64,000 nucleotides of DNA from Thalassovita taeanensis (GTDB taxonomy: Bacteria > Pseudomonadota > Alphaproteobacteria > Rhodobacterales > Rhodobacteraceae): positions 457,785 through 521,784 of the forward strand of contig NZ_FOEP01000001.1 of assembly GCF_900110775.1 (NCBI RefSeq), written 5' to 3'. The translations under genes were made by a program, and so were the position numbers. Positions 26,675-35,966 of the stretch are shown here, one piece after another. Under the pieces are notes generated by a model. It searched no databases. It worked only from the letters and a program-made list of their open reading frames with translations, and was not told the DNA's origin. Position 1 is the first letter of the stretch, and each line of letters starts with the position of its first letter.

Positions 26675-29028
26675 CAGAACTCGGTCGAGATCGTCAGGTT
26701 GAAGGTCTGCTCCAGATCCTCGTCCTCTTTCTTCAGCGCCTTGGTCCAGTTGAACCGCAACGGCCCCACCGGCGTGGTCCAGAACAGGGACAGGCCAAGC
26801 ACATGGCGGGCGTTGAAACCTTCATACAACACCGTGCCGCTGGCCGTGCTTGTGTCACCCAAGCCCCAAAGCGAGCCGACATCATAGAACACACCGCCCG
26901 AAATACCGTATTCCTCAGGCAGGCCCAGCGGGAATTCCGCCTCGAACCGGGCGACAGCAAACATGTCGCCCCCCAACGCGTCGTTCGATCCTGTGACACC
27001 GTCGATCTCACGCGGGCCAATGCCGTCCGGCTCGAAACCGCGCATGATGCCGTTGCCGATCTGGAACCGGTCAACCGCACGGCTAGAGCCGCTGTTCATG
27101 CTCAGAACCCCGGCCTCAACCGTGGCGCGCAACGTGATTTCTTCGTTCATGACCTTGGTCTGGGCCACCGCCTTGGCGGTTGTCTTGACGTATTCGGAAT
27201 CTCCGCCAAGACCGGTGAACTCCTGACCAAACTGGAACAGAACCCCCGCATTGGGATTCAACCCGGTGCGCCGCGTGTCATAGCTGAAGTTATACCCGAT
27301 GCCGCTGCTCCACAGCACGCCCTGCGCGATCTCGCTGCCGATGATGCCGCCGTAAACATCGCCACCATCCTGCATATCCAACCGTTCCGCCTTGTAAAAC
27401 AGGCCAAGACGACCGTTATCACTGACCGGGAAGGTAAAGCCGGGGCTGAACCGACCAACTGTTGAATCGTAGCTTGAAAAATCGCTCTGCGTCTCACGAT
27501 AGGACAGGTCGAAGTCGAATTGCAGATCACGCCCCAGAAAGGCGGGCTCTGAAAACCGCAGCCCGTACACCCGGTTGGTATCCGCACCCGAGAATGACAG
27601 GCCAATTTTCTGCCCCCGCCCAAGGAAGTTCTCTTCCTTGAAGCTCACGACCAAACCGATACCGCCGTTGGTCGAATAGGTGCCGCCAAAAGACAGCGAA
27701 CCCGTGGTGGTTTCTTCAACGTTGACCCCCACGATGACCCGGTCCGGGCTTGACCCTTCGCGCGCCTTCACATCGGATGCGCTAAAGAAGCCAAGCGCAC
27801 GGATGCGCTCTGCGCTTTCACGGATCTCACGCGGGTTGAACGGATCGCCCTCGACGATCTTGAACTGACGCCGGATCACCTGATCCATTGTCGTCGTGTT
27901 GCCCTCGATATCGATCCGCTCGACAAAAACGCGCGGCCCGCGCGACAGCACGAACTCCACATCCAGCGTCAGATCGCGATCATTGCGGGTGATGCGCGGC
28001 TCGACCCGCACAAAGTTCAGGCCCTTCTTGTTGGCAAGCCGTTCCAGACGAGCGATCGAGTTTTCAACGATCGTCGGCGAATAGATCACGCCCGGCTTCA
28101 CCTTCAGCGCGGCCATGAACTCGTCAGAATCCACATCCGCCAATTCGCTCGAGGCCGAGATTTCGCCAAAACGGAACTGCTGCCCTTCCTGCACGTTCAT
28201 CGTCAGGTAATAGCCGTCCCTCTCGCGGGTCAGCTCGGCGTTCACGCCGGTGATGCGAAAATCGACATACCCGCGCGACAGATAGAAATCGCGCAGCACC
28301 TGCTTGTCGAACTCGATCCGATCTTCGACAAGCGTGTCACGCTTGATCAGCGTCCGCAGCAGACCGGCCTGCTTGGTCTGCAAGACCCGGCGCAGGCGGC
28401 CATCAGAATATTTTTCGTTGCCGACAAAGCTCAGGCGTTCAATCTCGGTAATGCCACCTTCGAAGATTTCAAACACCAGATCCACGCGATTATCGCTGCG
28501 TCGGATGATCCGCGGGGTCACCGTGGCCGACAACCGGCCCGCCTGATTATAGGCTTCAGCAATACTTGCGGCATCACGTTCGGCCACGGTCGGGCTGAAC
28601 ACCAGACGGGATTTCGACTGGATCATCGCCTCCAACGCCTCATCCTTCAGGCGGCGGTTGCCTTCGATGCTGATCTTGTTGATCGTCGGGAATTCGCGCA
28701 CGACGATAACCAGCTTGCCACCGCGCGGCTCGATCTCGACCGACTCGAACAATCCGCTGGCGACAATACGCTGATAGGCCGCATTCAACTCTGCTGCCGA
28801 AACCGTTTTTCCACGGGCGATTCCCGCATAGCTCAGAATTGTGCCCGCCTCGATCCGCTGGTTGCCCTCAATCGAGACCGTGTTGAAACGATAGCTTTGC
28901 GCTGCGGCATCCGTTGGCAAAGAGACCAACGCCGTTGTCGCACAAAGGAAAATCGCTGCACCGGTCTGGCGCAGACTGTTTGTGATTGCGGCATGGCGCA
29001 CGCGCCGACCCCCCGTATTATTGTTCAT
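26674..29028 (-). CDS. bamA: Outer-membrane assembly protein BamA
   Basis: About 784 residues: a signal peptide (hydrophobic GAAIFLCATTALVSL, cleavage near AAAQSYRF), five POTRA domains from about residue 45 to 410 (VEGN/IEGN-type starts such as VSIEGNQRIEAG, ISIEGNRRLKDEA, IDIEGNTTTMDQ), and a 16-strand barrel with VYGLRFSEPAFLGRD and the C-terminal FNLTISTEF ending in phenylalanine. It inserts beta-barrel proteins into the outer membrane. The start is uncertain: ATG codons at 29028 and 29049 are both possible, neither with a strong ribosome site. A TTGACA promoter close upstream favours a short leader. Confidence 0.93.
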   Translation of the reverse strand: MNNNTGGRRVRHAAITNSLRQTGAAIFLCATTALVSLPTDAAAQSYRFNTVSIEGNQRIEAGTILSYAGIARGKTVSAAELNAAYQRIVASGLFESVEIEPRGGKLVIVVREFPTINKISIEGNRRLKDEALEAMIQSKSRLVFSPTVAERDAASIAEAYNQAGRLSATVTPRIIRRSDNRVDLVFEIFEGGITEIERLSFVGNEKYSDGRLRRVLQTKQAGLLRTLIKRDTLVEDRIEFDKQVLRDFYLSRGYVDFRITGVNAELTRERDGYYLTMNVQEGQQFRFGEISASSELADVDSDEFMAALKVKPGVIYSPTIVENSIARLERLANKKGLNFVRVEPRITRNDRDLTLDVEFVLSRGPRVFVERIDIEGNTTTMDQVIRRQFKIVEGDPFNPREIRESAERIRALGFFSASDVKAREGSSPDRVIVGVNVEETTTGSLSFGGTYSTNGGIGLVVSFKEENFLGRGQKIGLSFSGADTNRVYGLRFSEPAFLGRDLQFDFDLSYRETQSDFSSYDSTVGRFSPGFTFPVSDNGRLGLFYKAERLDMQDGGDVYGGIIGSEIAQGVLWSSGIGYNFSYDTRRTGLNPNAGVLFQFGQEFTGLGGDSEYVKTTAKAVAQTKVMNEEITLRATVEAGVLSMNSGSSRAVDRFQIGNGIMRGFEPDGIGPREIDGVTGSNDALGGDMFAVARFEAEFPLGLPEEYGISGGVFYDVGSLWGLGDTSTASGTVLYEGFNARHVLGLSLFWTTPVGPLRFNWTKALKKEDEDLEQTFNLTISTEF

Positions 29029-29064
29029 TCGGTCAACCCAGTCAGACATCACACTACTTGTCTG

Positions 29065-29093
29065 ACTAACGGGATTGCCTCGTGTTGTCAAAA
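29065..29093 (-). promoter_or_regulatory. Candidate bamA promoter
   Basis: On the minus strand a perfect -35 (TTGACA, 29093-29088) is 17 bases from TAGTCA (29070-29065). Transcription would begin about 30 bases before the ATG at 29028. It lies directly after the terminator hairpin at 29101-29126, which supports a separate bamA transcript. Confidence 0.5.
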
Positions 29094-29100
29094 GCGCAAA

Positions 29101-29126
29101 CACCCGCCACGAAACCGGGGCGGGTG
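29101..29126 (-). terminator. Terminator after the 41-residue protein gene
   Basis: CACCCGCC (29101-29108) pairs with GGCGGGTG (29119-29126) over a ten-base loop. On the minus strand it is followed by TTTGCGCTTTT. It lies about 30 bases after the small gene at 29155-29280 and just before the bamA promoter. Confidence 0.7.
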
Positions 29127-29154
29127 TGTCAAATCGGGCAAGTGGCTGCGATCA

Positions 29155-29280
29155 TCAGAAACTGCGCAGGTGTGCCCCTGCAGCCATGGCGATGCCGACC
29201 ATGCCAACAACCAAGATGCGGTCCCAGTTCAACAAAACCAAAAGCCCAAGTCCGCGATATCCGCTCGTTAGTGTCTGCAT
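29155..29280 (-). CDS. 41-residue single-pass membrane protein, unknown
   Basis: A short frame between rseP and bamA encodes 41 residues: a polar start MQTLTSGYRGLG, a hydrophobic stretch from about 12 to 34 broken by NWDR (LLVLLNWDRILVVGMVGIAM), and a short tail HLRSF. This is a small inner-membrane protein or a membrane-surface helix. The gene has a weak GGA ribosome site 4 bases before the ATG and its own downstream hairpin. It is too short to be called by most gene finders. It lies inside the conserved envelope block, between the protease RseP and BamA. Confidence 0.6.
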   Translation of the reverse strand: MQTLTSGYRGLGLLVLLNWDRILVVGMVGIAMAAGAHLRSF

Positions 29281-29380
29281 TGTTCCGTCTTTCGAAAATT
29301 CTGTCGTCGCACACAACCTTAAGCAGAGAATGTGGCGGGAGTTGGGCGCAACAACAGATTTCGTCTCGGAATTCCCGCGA

Positions 29381-30724
29381 TTACGGGCAAAACAGATCGT
29401 TAAACAGCGCGAATGCCATCATCGACAGGATCAGCGTCAGCCCCACCGTCATCAGAATGCGCAGCGCTTTTTCGCTGGGCGGCCGACCGGTAACCGCCTC
29501 AAAAGCGTAAAACGTCAGATGCCCGCCATCCAGAACCGGCACCGGGAACAGGTTCAACAGCCCCACCGCCGCCGACAGCACCCCGATGAAATAGACAAAG
29601 CTCTGCGTGCCCTGGCTGGCCATCGCGCCCGAAACCTGCGCAATGCCCAACGGGCCGGACATATTGCAGGTGCTAATCGCGCCGCTGATCATATGATACA
29701 GCCCCGAGACCGAGCTTTTGACGATGTTCCACGTCATGCTGACGCCGCCCCACAGCGCCTGCCCCAGACCGGGGGCCTCGGTCGCCGGCTCAAACGCCAG
29801 CCCACCCATAATCCCGATCCGCCAGTTGGTTTCAAACCCGCCATCCTCCTGCGGCTCGTCCATCGGGCGCGGCGTCAGCGTAAATTCCATCATCTCGCCT
29901 GCGCGCCAGACCGTCAGCAACAGCGGCTGCCCCTCTGCCGCCAGAACCGCATCCTTCAGCTGATCAAACGCAAAGATCGGCGTGCCATCCACGGCGGTGA
30001 TCACGTCGTCAATCTTCAGCCCGATCTCATAGGCCGCCGATTGCGGCGCAAGCTGCGAAATCGCGGGCGCCATCGGGTACGGCCCTTTGACCGTCATCTC
30101 GGTCCCGTCGCGACGCACGACATACTCCAACTGCGGTTCCACCGGAATCGCATCAAGAAAATCGCTGAAGTCACCCCCGGCATAATCCGGCAGATCCTGC
30201 CCCGCGATGGCGATAACCTCATCGCCCGGCCGCAACGCGGTCTCGAACGGCATCGGGCGCAGCGCGCCAACGGTCAGCGGTTCAGTGACCACGCCACTGC
30301 TCAACCCGATGGTTGTGAACACTGCAATCGACAGAATGAAGTTGAACACCGGCCCCGCTGCCACGGTCGCCGTGCGCGCCCAAAGCGGCGCACCATGCAT
30401 CGTGTGGCGCAACTCTTCGCTCGACAGCGCCTGCATCGCCGCGCCGTCCTTACCCGCCGAGGCCGCATCCGCATCGCCCAGAAACTTCACATAGCCGCCA
30501 AACGGCAACAGCGCGAACTGCCAACGCGTGCCGCGCTTGTCCATCCGCGAGAACAGCACCGGCCCGAACCCCAGCGAAAACACCTCGGCCCGGATCCCGG
30601 ACCAGCGCCCAACGATATAGTGCCCATATTCATGCACGGCGACGATCACCGACAAAGCCACCACAAAGGCCAGCGCGGTCGTAAGAAATCCGCCAACTTC
30701 GGGAATTAATGAAAAAATATCCAA
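29381..30724 (-). CDS. rseP: RseP-family site-2 membrane metalloprotease
   Basis: A 447-residue intramembrane zinc protease that cleaves membrane-bound anti-sigma factors and leftover signal peptides. The zinc motif is H31-E32-Y-G-H35 in VAVHEYGHYIVGR, in the first helix. The third zinc ligand region is PVPVLDGGHL near the C-terminus. Between them lie two PDZ-type segments (for example VIAIAGQDLPDYAG and IDDVITAVDGTPI). It follows dxr by 15 bases on the same strand, as in most proteobacteria. Confidence 0.94.
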   Translation of the reverse strand: MDIFSLIPEVGGFLTTALAFVVALSVIVAVHEYGHYIVGRWSGIRAEVFSLGFGPVLFSRMDKRGTRWQFALLPFGGYVKFLGDADAASAGKDGAAMQALSSEELRHTMHGAPLWARTATVAAGPVFNFILSIAVFTTIGLSSGVVTEPLTVGALRPMPFETALRPGDEVIAIAGQDLPDYAGGDFSDFLDAIPVEPQLEYVVRRDGTEMTVKGPYPMAPAISQLAPQSAAYEIGLKIDDVITAVDGTPIFAFDQLKDAVLAAEGQPLLLTVWRAGEMMEFTLTPRPMDEPQEDGGFETNWRIGIMGGLAFEPATEAPGLGQALWGGVSMTWNIVKSSVSGLYHMISGAISTCNMSGPLGIAQVSGAMASQGTQSFVYFIGVLSAAVGLLNLFPVPVLDGGHLTFYAFEAVTGRPPSEKALRILMTVGLTLILSMMAFALFNDLFCP

Positions 30725-30739
30725 ATGCCTGTCCTAGCT

Positions 30740-31924
30740 TTATGTCTGGCTTTGTTGCATGAGGCCACGCAGGGCCTCGTCAGCCCTTATACGGGCCAGA
30801 TGGTCAGTTTCACCCACGTTATCAAGGCTAATCGCGGCATTGAGAAGGCTAAGGTCGGATGACATTTGCGTCAGAACGGCCTCGACCACCCGCGCCATGT
30901 CCAGAAACCCGATGCGCCCGGCGATGAAATGATCCAACGCCCGTTCCTTGGCCGCGTTGAAAATCGCGCCCGACATCCCGCCCTGCGCCATCACCTGCTG
31001 TGCCAGCCGCAACGCCGGATACCGTGCCGGATCGGGCGCGCAGAAGCTCAAGCGTCCGATCTGCGCCAGATCCAGCCGCTCCACCGGCAACGCACGCCGT
31101 TCGGGCCAGTGCAACGCATAGCCGATCGCATGGCGCATATCCGGCGGGCCGACATGGGCCATCAGCGCCCCATCGCGGAACCCGACCAGCGCGTGCACCA
31201 AGGACTCAGGATGCACCAGCACCTCGATCTGCTCAGGCTTCACGCCGAAGAACTCTTTGGTTTCAATGACCTCAAGGGCCTTGTTAAACATCGAAGCGCT
31301 GTCAATCGTGATCCGCTGCCCCATGTCCCAATTCGGGTGCGCGGATGCCTCGGCCAGCGTTGCCCCTGCCAACCGCTCCATCGGCCAGTCGCGGAACGCG
31401 CCGCCGCTGGCGGTAATGATGATGCGCTCGACCGCGGCCATCTCCTCGCCGACCAGCGCCTGAAAAATCGCCGAATGTTCGCTGTCCACCGGCAGGATCG
31501 TGGCGCCATGCGCGCGCGCCGTCTGCATCAGCAACGGCCCCGCCGTCACCAGCGATTCCTTGTTGGCCAGCGCCAGCGTGGCGCCCTGCTCCAACGCCTT
31601 GATCCCCGGCGCCAACCCGGCCGCGCCGACAATCGCCGACATCACCCAATCGGCGGGCCGCGTCGCGGCCTCGATCAGCGCGGCCTGCCCGGCTGCTGCC
31701 TCAACACCGCTGCCCGCCAATGCCGCGCGCAGATCGTCCAACAGTTCTTCATGCGCTGTCACCGCAAGATCGGCCCGCAACGCCACCGCATCGGCGGCCA
31801 GCTGCGCGATGTTGCGCCCGCCCGTCAGGGCGACCACGTCATACTCCTGCGGCGCGCGCGCAATCAGGTCCAGCGTGTTCTGCCCAATTGACCCCGTCGC
31901 ACCAAAAACTGAAACCCGCCTCAT
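30740..31924 (-). CDS. dxr: 1-deoxy-D-xylulose 5-phosphate reductoisomerase
   Basis: A 394-residue NADPH enzyme making 2-C-methylerythritol 4-phosphate, the committed step of the non-mevalonate isoprenoid pathway. The NADPH loop is GATGSIG (8-14). Active-site blocks are ALANKESLVTAG, PVDSEHSAIFQ, ITASGGAFRD and ASAHPNWDMG. Its ATG overlaps the cdsA stop (ATGA). Its product feeds undecaprenyl pyrophosphate synthesis by uppS, encoded two genes upstream. Confidence 0.96.
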   Translation of the reverse strand: MRRVSVFGATGSIGQNTLDLIARAPQEYDVVALTGGRNIAQLAADAVALRADLAVTAHEELLDDLRAALAGSGVEAAAGQAALIEAATRPADWVMSAIVGAAGLAPGIKALEQGATLALANKESLVTAGPLLMQTARAHGATILPVDSEHSAIFQALVGEEMAAVERIIITASGGAFRDWPMERLAGATLAEASAHPNWDMGQRITIDSASMFNKALEVIETKEFFGVKPEQIEVLVHPESLVHALVGFRDGALMAHVGPPDMRHAIGYALHWPERRALPVERLDLAQIGRLSFCAPDPARYPALRLAQQVMAQGGMSGAIFNAAKERALDHFIAGRIGFLDMARVVEAVLTQMSSDLSLLNAAISLDNVGETDHLARIRADEALRGLMQQSQT

Positions 31925-32712
31925 ACAGCCCCCGGCGGAAAGCCCATCAGCAGCCCGGCAAACAACGCCAGCAGCAGCGCGCCCAGCATGGCATCGAACC
32001 GGTCCAGAAACCCGCCATGACCGGGAATCAACGCCGAGCTGTCCTTGACACCGGCATGCCGCTTGATCGCGCTTTCAGCGATATCGCCCAGCTGTGCCGC
32101 CAGCGCCATACCCACGCTGACCGCGATCAACCCCGGACCAGCGGCGCTGTTGGCCATGAACCACGCCCCGACCAACGCCGCACCACCCCAGCCTGCAATC
32201 GTGCCCGACCAGGTTTTTTTGGGGCTGACGCGGGGCCAGAACTTCGGACCACCGATCATCCGCCCGGCGAAATATCCCGCCACGTCGCTGGCAATCACCA
32301 CCAGCACCAGCCAAAGAACCCAGAACAACCCGTGATTTTCCCGCAAGATCAGCGCGCTCACCCCGCTCAGCAGGATCACCGGCGCATAGGCCAACCAGAT
32401 CAGCTTGTTCGTTCCGGCCCACCCCATCCCGACCAGCGCAACCGCCAGCACCATCGGTAGAATGGCCGACACCGGCACATAAGCGACCGCCGCAACCACC
32501 ACCGCGCCCAACAGCCCCACACTCAGTGCCGAGCTTGGAGTTTCTGGCGCAAGCATGCGCATCAGCTCCCACAACATCACGCCACAAAGCACTGAAATCA
32601 TGAGAAGAAATGCAGTCCCGCCCAGCCAGATCCCCGCCCCGCCAATCGCCACCAGGGCGACAGCAGACAGAACCCTTGGCCTCAGATCATCCCATTTTGA
32701 CGGCGCGGTCAT
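31921..32712 (-). CDS. cdsA: Phosphatidate cytidylyltransferase
   Basis: A 263-residue membrane enzyme that makes CDP-diacylglycerol from phosphatidic acid and CTP. Multiple hydrophobic helices are present, and the C-terminal signature shows as SPKKTWSGTIAG followed by PGHGGFLDRFDAM with the catalytic acidic residues. The ATG at 32712 overlaps the uppS stop (ATGA); a longer in-frame start would lie within uppS. The stop overlaps the dxr start. Confidence 0.93.
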   Translation of the reverse strand: MTAPSKWDDLRPRVLSAVALVAIGGAGIWLGGTAFLLMISVLCGVMLWELMRMLAPETPSSALSVGLLGAVVVAAVAYVPVSAILPMVLAVALVGMGWAGTNKLIWLAYAPVILLSGVSALILRENHGLFWVLWLVLVVIASDVAGYFAGRMIGGPKFWPRVSPKKTWSGTIAGWGGAALVGAWFMANSAAGPGLIAVSVGMALAAQLGDIAESAIKRHAGVKDSSALIPGHGGFLDRFDAMLGALLLALFAGLLMGFPPGAV

Positions 32713-33434
32713 GGTTTGACAGACCCAAATCGCCGATCCCGCGTGCCGTAATTCTGCACCAGACCGGCAAAAACGTCGCGGGTGAAATCCGGCCAAAGCG
32801 TGTCAATGAATTCATATTCCGCATAGGCCGATTGCCAGAGCAGGAAGTTTGAAATCCGCGCCTCGCCACTGGTGCGTATTACCAGATCGGGGTCGGGCAA
32901 CACGCAGGTATCCAGATATTTCGGCAAGGTCTCCTCGTCGACCGAGGCCGGGTCCAACCGCCCCGCCGCCACATCCTCGGCCAGCCGCTTGGTGGCGCGG
33001 GCCACCTCGTCGCGTCCGCCATAATTCAGCGCGATGGTCAGATGCACGCGATCATTGCACGCCGTCATCCGCTCCAGCTCGTCCATCAGCGAAATCAGCT
33101 TGGCGTCCAGCTTGACCCGATCCCCAATGAACCGCACCCGCACGCCCTCTTCGAACAAAACCCGCGTTTCCTTGGCGATATAGCGGCGAAACAGGCTCAT
33201 CAGCCCGGCCACTTCAACCTGCGTACGCTTCCAGTTCTCGGTCGAGAAGGCAAAGATCGTGACATATTTCACCCCAAGATCGGGGCAGGCATCCACGACT
33301 TCGCGCACTCTTTTGGCCCCGGCATGATGACCGAACAGGCGCGGACGGCCCCGCGCCTGTGCCCAGCGTCCGTTGCCATCCATGATGATGGCAACATGAC
33401 GCGGGCCTGTTCCCTGTGCAGTATCGGCGGCCAT
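32709..33434 (-). CDS. uppS: Undecaprenyl-diphosphate synthase (cis-isoprenyl transferase)
   Basis: A 241-residue soluble enzyme that extends farnesyl-PP with isopentenyl-PP to the lipid carrier for peptidoglycan and LPS. The family signature is HVAIIMDGNGRWAQARG with the catalytic aspartate near the N-terminus. Others are GHHAGAKRVR, YVTIFAFSTENW and the C-terminal DLVIRTSGEARISNFLLWQ. It starts 20 bases after frr, behind GGAAAGG. Confidence 0.95.
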   Translation of the reverse strand: MAADTAQGTGPRHVAIIMDGNGRWAQARGRPRLFGHHAGAKRVREVVDACPDLGVKYVTIFAFSTENWKRTQVEVAGLMSLFRRYIAKETRVLFEEGVRVRFIGDRVKLDAKLISLMDELERMTACNDRVHLTIALNYGGRDEVARATKRLAEDVAAGRLDPASVDEETLPKYLDTCVLPDPDLVIRTSGEARISNFLLWQSAYAEYEFIDTLWPDFTRDVFAGLVQNYGTRDRRFGSVKP

Positions 33435-33454
33435 TGTGGCGGGCCCTTTCCGGG

Positions 33455-34018
33455 TCAGACTTGCATGATCTCGGCTTGCTTGCTCTCAAGCGCCGTATCC
33501 ACCAGGCCGGTGAACTTGTCCGTCAAAGCCTGTACTTCGGTTTCCCAGAACTTCTGGTCATCTTCCGACATGCCGTCCGCCTTGGCCTTCTTGATCTGAT
33601 CCATCCCGTCGCGGCGCACATTGCGGATCGCCACGCGGGCGTGCTCGGCATATTGCGCGGCAACGCGCGTCAGATCGCGGCGGCGCTCTTCGTTCAACTC
33701 GGGGATCGGCAGCATGATGATCGTGCCGTTCAGCTGAGGATTGATCCCCAAACCGCTGTTCCGAATGGACTTCTCGACAGCACCCACCATCGACTTATCC
33801 CAGACGTTGATTGTGACCATGCGCGATTCCGGCACGTTGATCGTGCCGACCTGGTTGATCGGCGTCTTCTGACCATAGGCTTCAACCATGATCGGCTCCA
33901 GCATCGAGGCCGAGGCCCGCCCGGTGCGCAGCGAGGCGAATTCGGTCTTCAGTGCCCCCATCGCGCCTTCCATGCGGCGCTGCAGATCGTCGGTATCAAT
34001 CTCGATTTCTTCTGACAT
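33455..34018 (-). CDS. frr: Ribosome recycling factor
   Basis: A 187-residue factor that, with EF-G, splits the post-termination ribosome. The coiled-coil domain I starts with [59 protein letters not shown] is the most conserved region of the family. The length matches E. coli (185). It follows pyrH by 60 bases; pyrH-frr-uppS is a standard order. Confidence 0.97.
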   Translation of the reverse strand: MSEEIEIDTDDLQRRMEGAMGALKTEFASLRTGRASASMLEPIMVEAYGQKTPINQVGTINVPESRMVTINVWDKSMVGAVEKSIRNSGLGINPQLNGTIIMLPIPELNEERRRDLTRVAAQYAEHARVAIRNVRRDGMDQIKKAKADGMSEDDQKFWETEVQALTDKFTGLVDTALESKQAEIMQV

Positions 34019-34078
34019 GTCTTCTTTCCTTGCTGCGTGGCCCGGCGCCCCACGATACGGGGCCGGGCCAATCTAGCG

Positions 34079-34843
34079 TCAACTGTGAACGGTTGTATAG
34101 GTGCCTTCCCCGGCCAGAATGCCCCGGAGACCGCCCGGTTCGTCCAGCGAGAACACGATGATCGGCAGGTTGTTGTCGCGTGCCAAAGCAATCGCGCTGG
34201 CATCCATCACCCCCAGATGCTGCGCCAGCACCTCATCATAGGTAACCTTGTCGAACCGCTTGGCATCGGGGAATTTCACCGGGTCCTTGTCGTAAACCCC
34301 ATCCACCTTGGTGCCCTTGAAAATCGCCTGACAGGCCATCTCATTTGCGCGCAATGTGGCGGCGGTATCCGTAGTGAAATAGGGGTTGCCGGTGCCCGCC
34401 GCAAAGATCACCACGCGCTTTTTTTCAAGGTGCCGAACGGCGCGGCGGCGGATATAGGGCTCGCAGACCTGATCCATCGGGATCGCGCTGATCACACGGG
34501 TAAACACCCCGATCTGCTCCAACGCGGCCTGCATCCCCAGCGCGTTCATCACTGTGGCCAGCATCCCCATGTAATCTGCGGTCGTGCGCTCCATCCCTTG
34601 GGCGCTGCCTTGCAGACCGCGGAAAATGTTGCCGCCGCCGATCACCATGCAGATTTCGACGCCCATGTCGTGCACGGTCTTCACCTCGCGGGCGATCCGT
34701 TCGACGGTGGGCGGATGCAGCCCGAATCCCTGCGGCCCCATCAGGGCCTCGCCCGAGATTTTCAGCATCACGCGGTGAAATCTGGTCTGTGAGGGCAAAT
34801 CCGCCGTATCCGGTGAAGTTGGTGTGTGGGCATCATCGGCCAT
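34079..34843 (-). CDS. pyrH: UMP kinase
   Basis: A 254-residue hexameric amino-acid-kinase-fold enzyme that phosphorylates UMP to UDP. The kinase blocks [22 protein letters not shown] and the ATP-site [13 protein letters not shown] are clear. A polar N-terminal extension of about 20 residues ([17 protein letters not shown]) precedes the domain; starting at 34843 keeps it, while a shorter start is possible. It leads the frr-uppS-cdsA-dxr-rseP run and is divergent from miaA. Confidence 0.95.
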   Translation of the reverse strand: MADDAHTPTSPDTADLPSQTRFHRVMLKISGEALMGPQGFGLHPPTVERIAREVKTVHDMGVEICMVIGGGNIFRGLQGSAQGMERTTADYMGMLATVMNALGMQAALEQIGVFTRVISAIPMDQVCEPYIRRRAVRHLEKKRVVIFAAGTGNPYFTTDTAATLRANEMACQAIFKGTKVDGVYDKDPVKFPDAKRFDKVTYDEVLAQHLGVMDASAIALARDNNLPIIVFSLDEPGGLRGILAGEGTYTTVHS

Positions 34844-34984
34844 GGCGCGCTCCAAATTGGCAGGGGGTCGGATCGCGCGCAAAATGTCGGAAAACGTCGC
34901 CGGGTTCAATCCGAGAACGGCCCCGAAGACAAATTCCGCCTGTTCGCCCTCGAAACATTGCTGAAATCGGACTATGTGGCCTGA

Positions 34985-35866
34985 ATGCTGGACCTTCAAA
35001 CCATCCCTTCTGACCTGCCGGTGCTGATTGCCGGCCCCACCGCCTCGGGCAAATCCGCTTTGGCGCTGCGAATTGCGCGCGAACAAGGCGGCGTGATCAT
35101 CAACGCCGATGCGATTCAGGTCTATGACAACTGGCGCACCCTGACCGCCCGCCCCAGCCCTCAGGACGAATCCCAGGTGCCGCATCTGCTTTACGGCCAT
35201 GTGCCGGGCGACGCGGCTTATTCGGTCGGCCATTGGCTGCGCGAGGTGGCGCCGCTGCTGCGCGACGGTCCGCGCCCGATCATCGTCGGCGGCACCGGGC
35301 TGTACTTCACCGCGCTCACCGAAGGTCTGGCCGAGATCCCCGCCACGCCACCCGCGATCCGGGCCGAGGCCGACGCCCGCATTCTGGCCGAAGGTCACGC
35401 CCCGCTGCTGGCCGAACTTGATGAAGCCACCCGCGCCCGTGTTGATCCGCTCAACCCGATGCGGGTGCAGCGCGCTTGGGAAGTGCTGCGCAGCACCGGG
35501 CGCGGTCTGGCCGCTTGGCAGGCTGAAACACCGACGCCATACCTACGTAATACCGACGTAATACCGATACTGTTTGACGTCGACAAAGACTGGTTGAATG
35601 CCCGCATTTCCCGCCGCTTCGATCAGATGCTTGATCAGGGCGCGCTGGACGAGGCGCGCGCCAATTTGCCCGATTGGGATCCGGCGCGCCTGTCGTCCAA
35701 AGCCATCGGCGCCCCCGAACTGATCGCCCATCTGCGCGGCGAAATCAGCCTTGAAACCGCCCGCGAGACCGCCACCATCGCCACGCGACAATTCGCCAAA
35801 AGACAGCGCACCTGGTTTCGGTCAAAAATGCGAAGCTGGCAGAAATTCCAGCCTGAAATTAGCTAA
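34985..35866 (+). CDS. miaA: tRNA dimethylallyltransferase
   Basis: A 293-residue enzyme that adds a dimethylallyl group to A37 of tRNAs reading UNN codons. The P-loop is AGPTASGKS (16-24), followed by [13 protein letters not shown] and [11 protein letters not shown]. The C-terminal block [16 protein letters not shown] is typical. An exact 11-base tandem duplication (ACGTAATACCG twice, 35545-35566) lies within the gene in a loop region; the frame stays open. No clear ribosome site precedes the ATG. Confidence 0.94.
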   Translation: MLDLQTIPSDLPVLIAGPTASGKSALALRIAREQGGVIINADAIQVYDNWRTLTARPSPQDESQVPHLLYGHVPGDAAYSVGHWLREVAPLLRDGPRPIIVGGTGLYFTALTEGLAEIPATPPAIRAEADARILAEGHAPLLAELDEATRARVDPLNPMRVQRAWEVLRSTGRGLAAWQAETPTPYLRNTDVIPILFDVDKDWLNARISRRFDQMLDQGALDEARANLPDWDPARLSSKAIGAPELIAHLRGEISLETARETATIATRQFAKRQRTWFRSKMRSWQKFQPEIS

Positions 35867-35966
35867 AACCGGCCGCAACGGCTTTACAATTTTCAATGAT
35901 TGGTGCCACTACTCAGGGACGGGCTACCTCTTGAGTCCTGACTTTTACTCATTTTCAGAAAAGACT

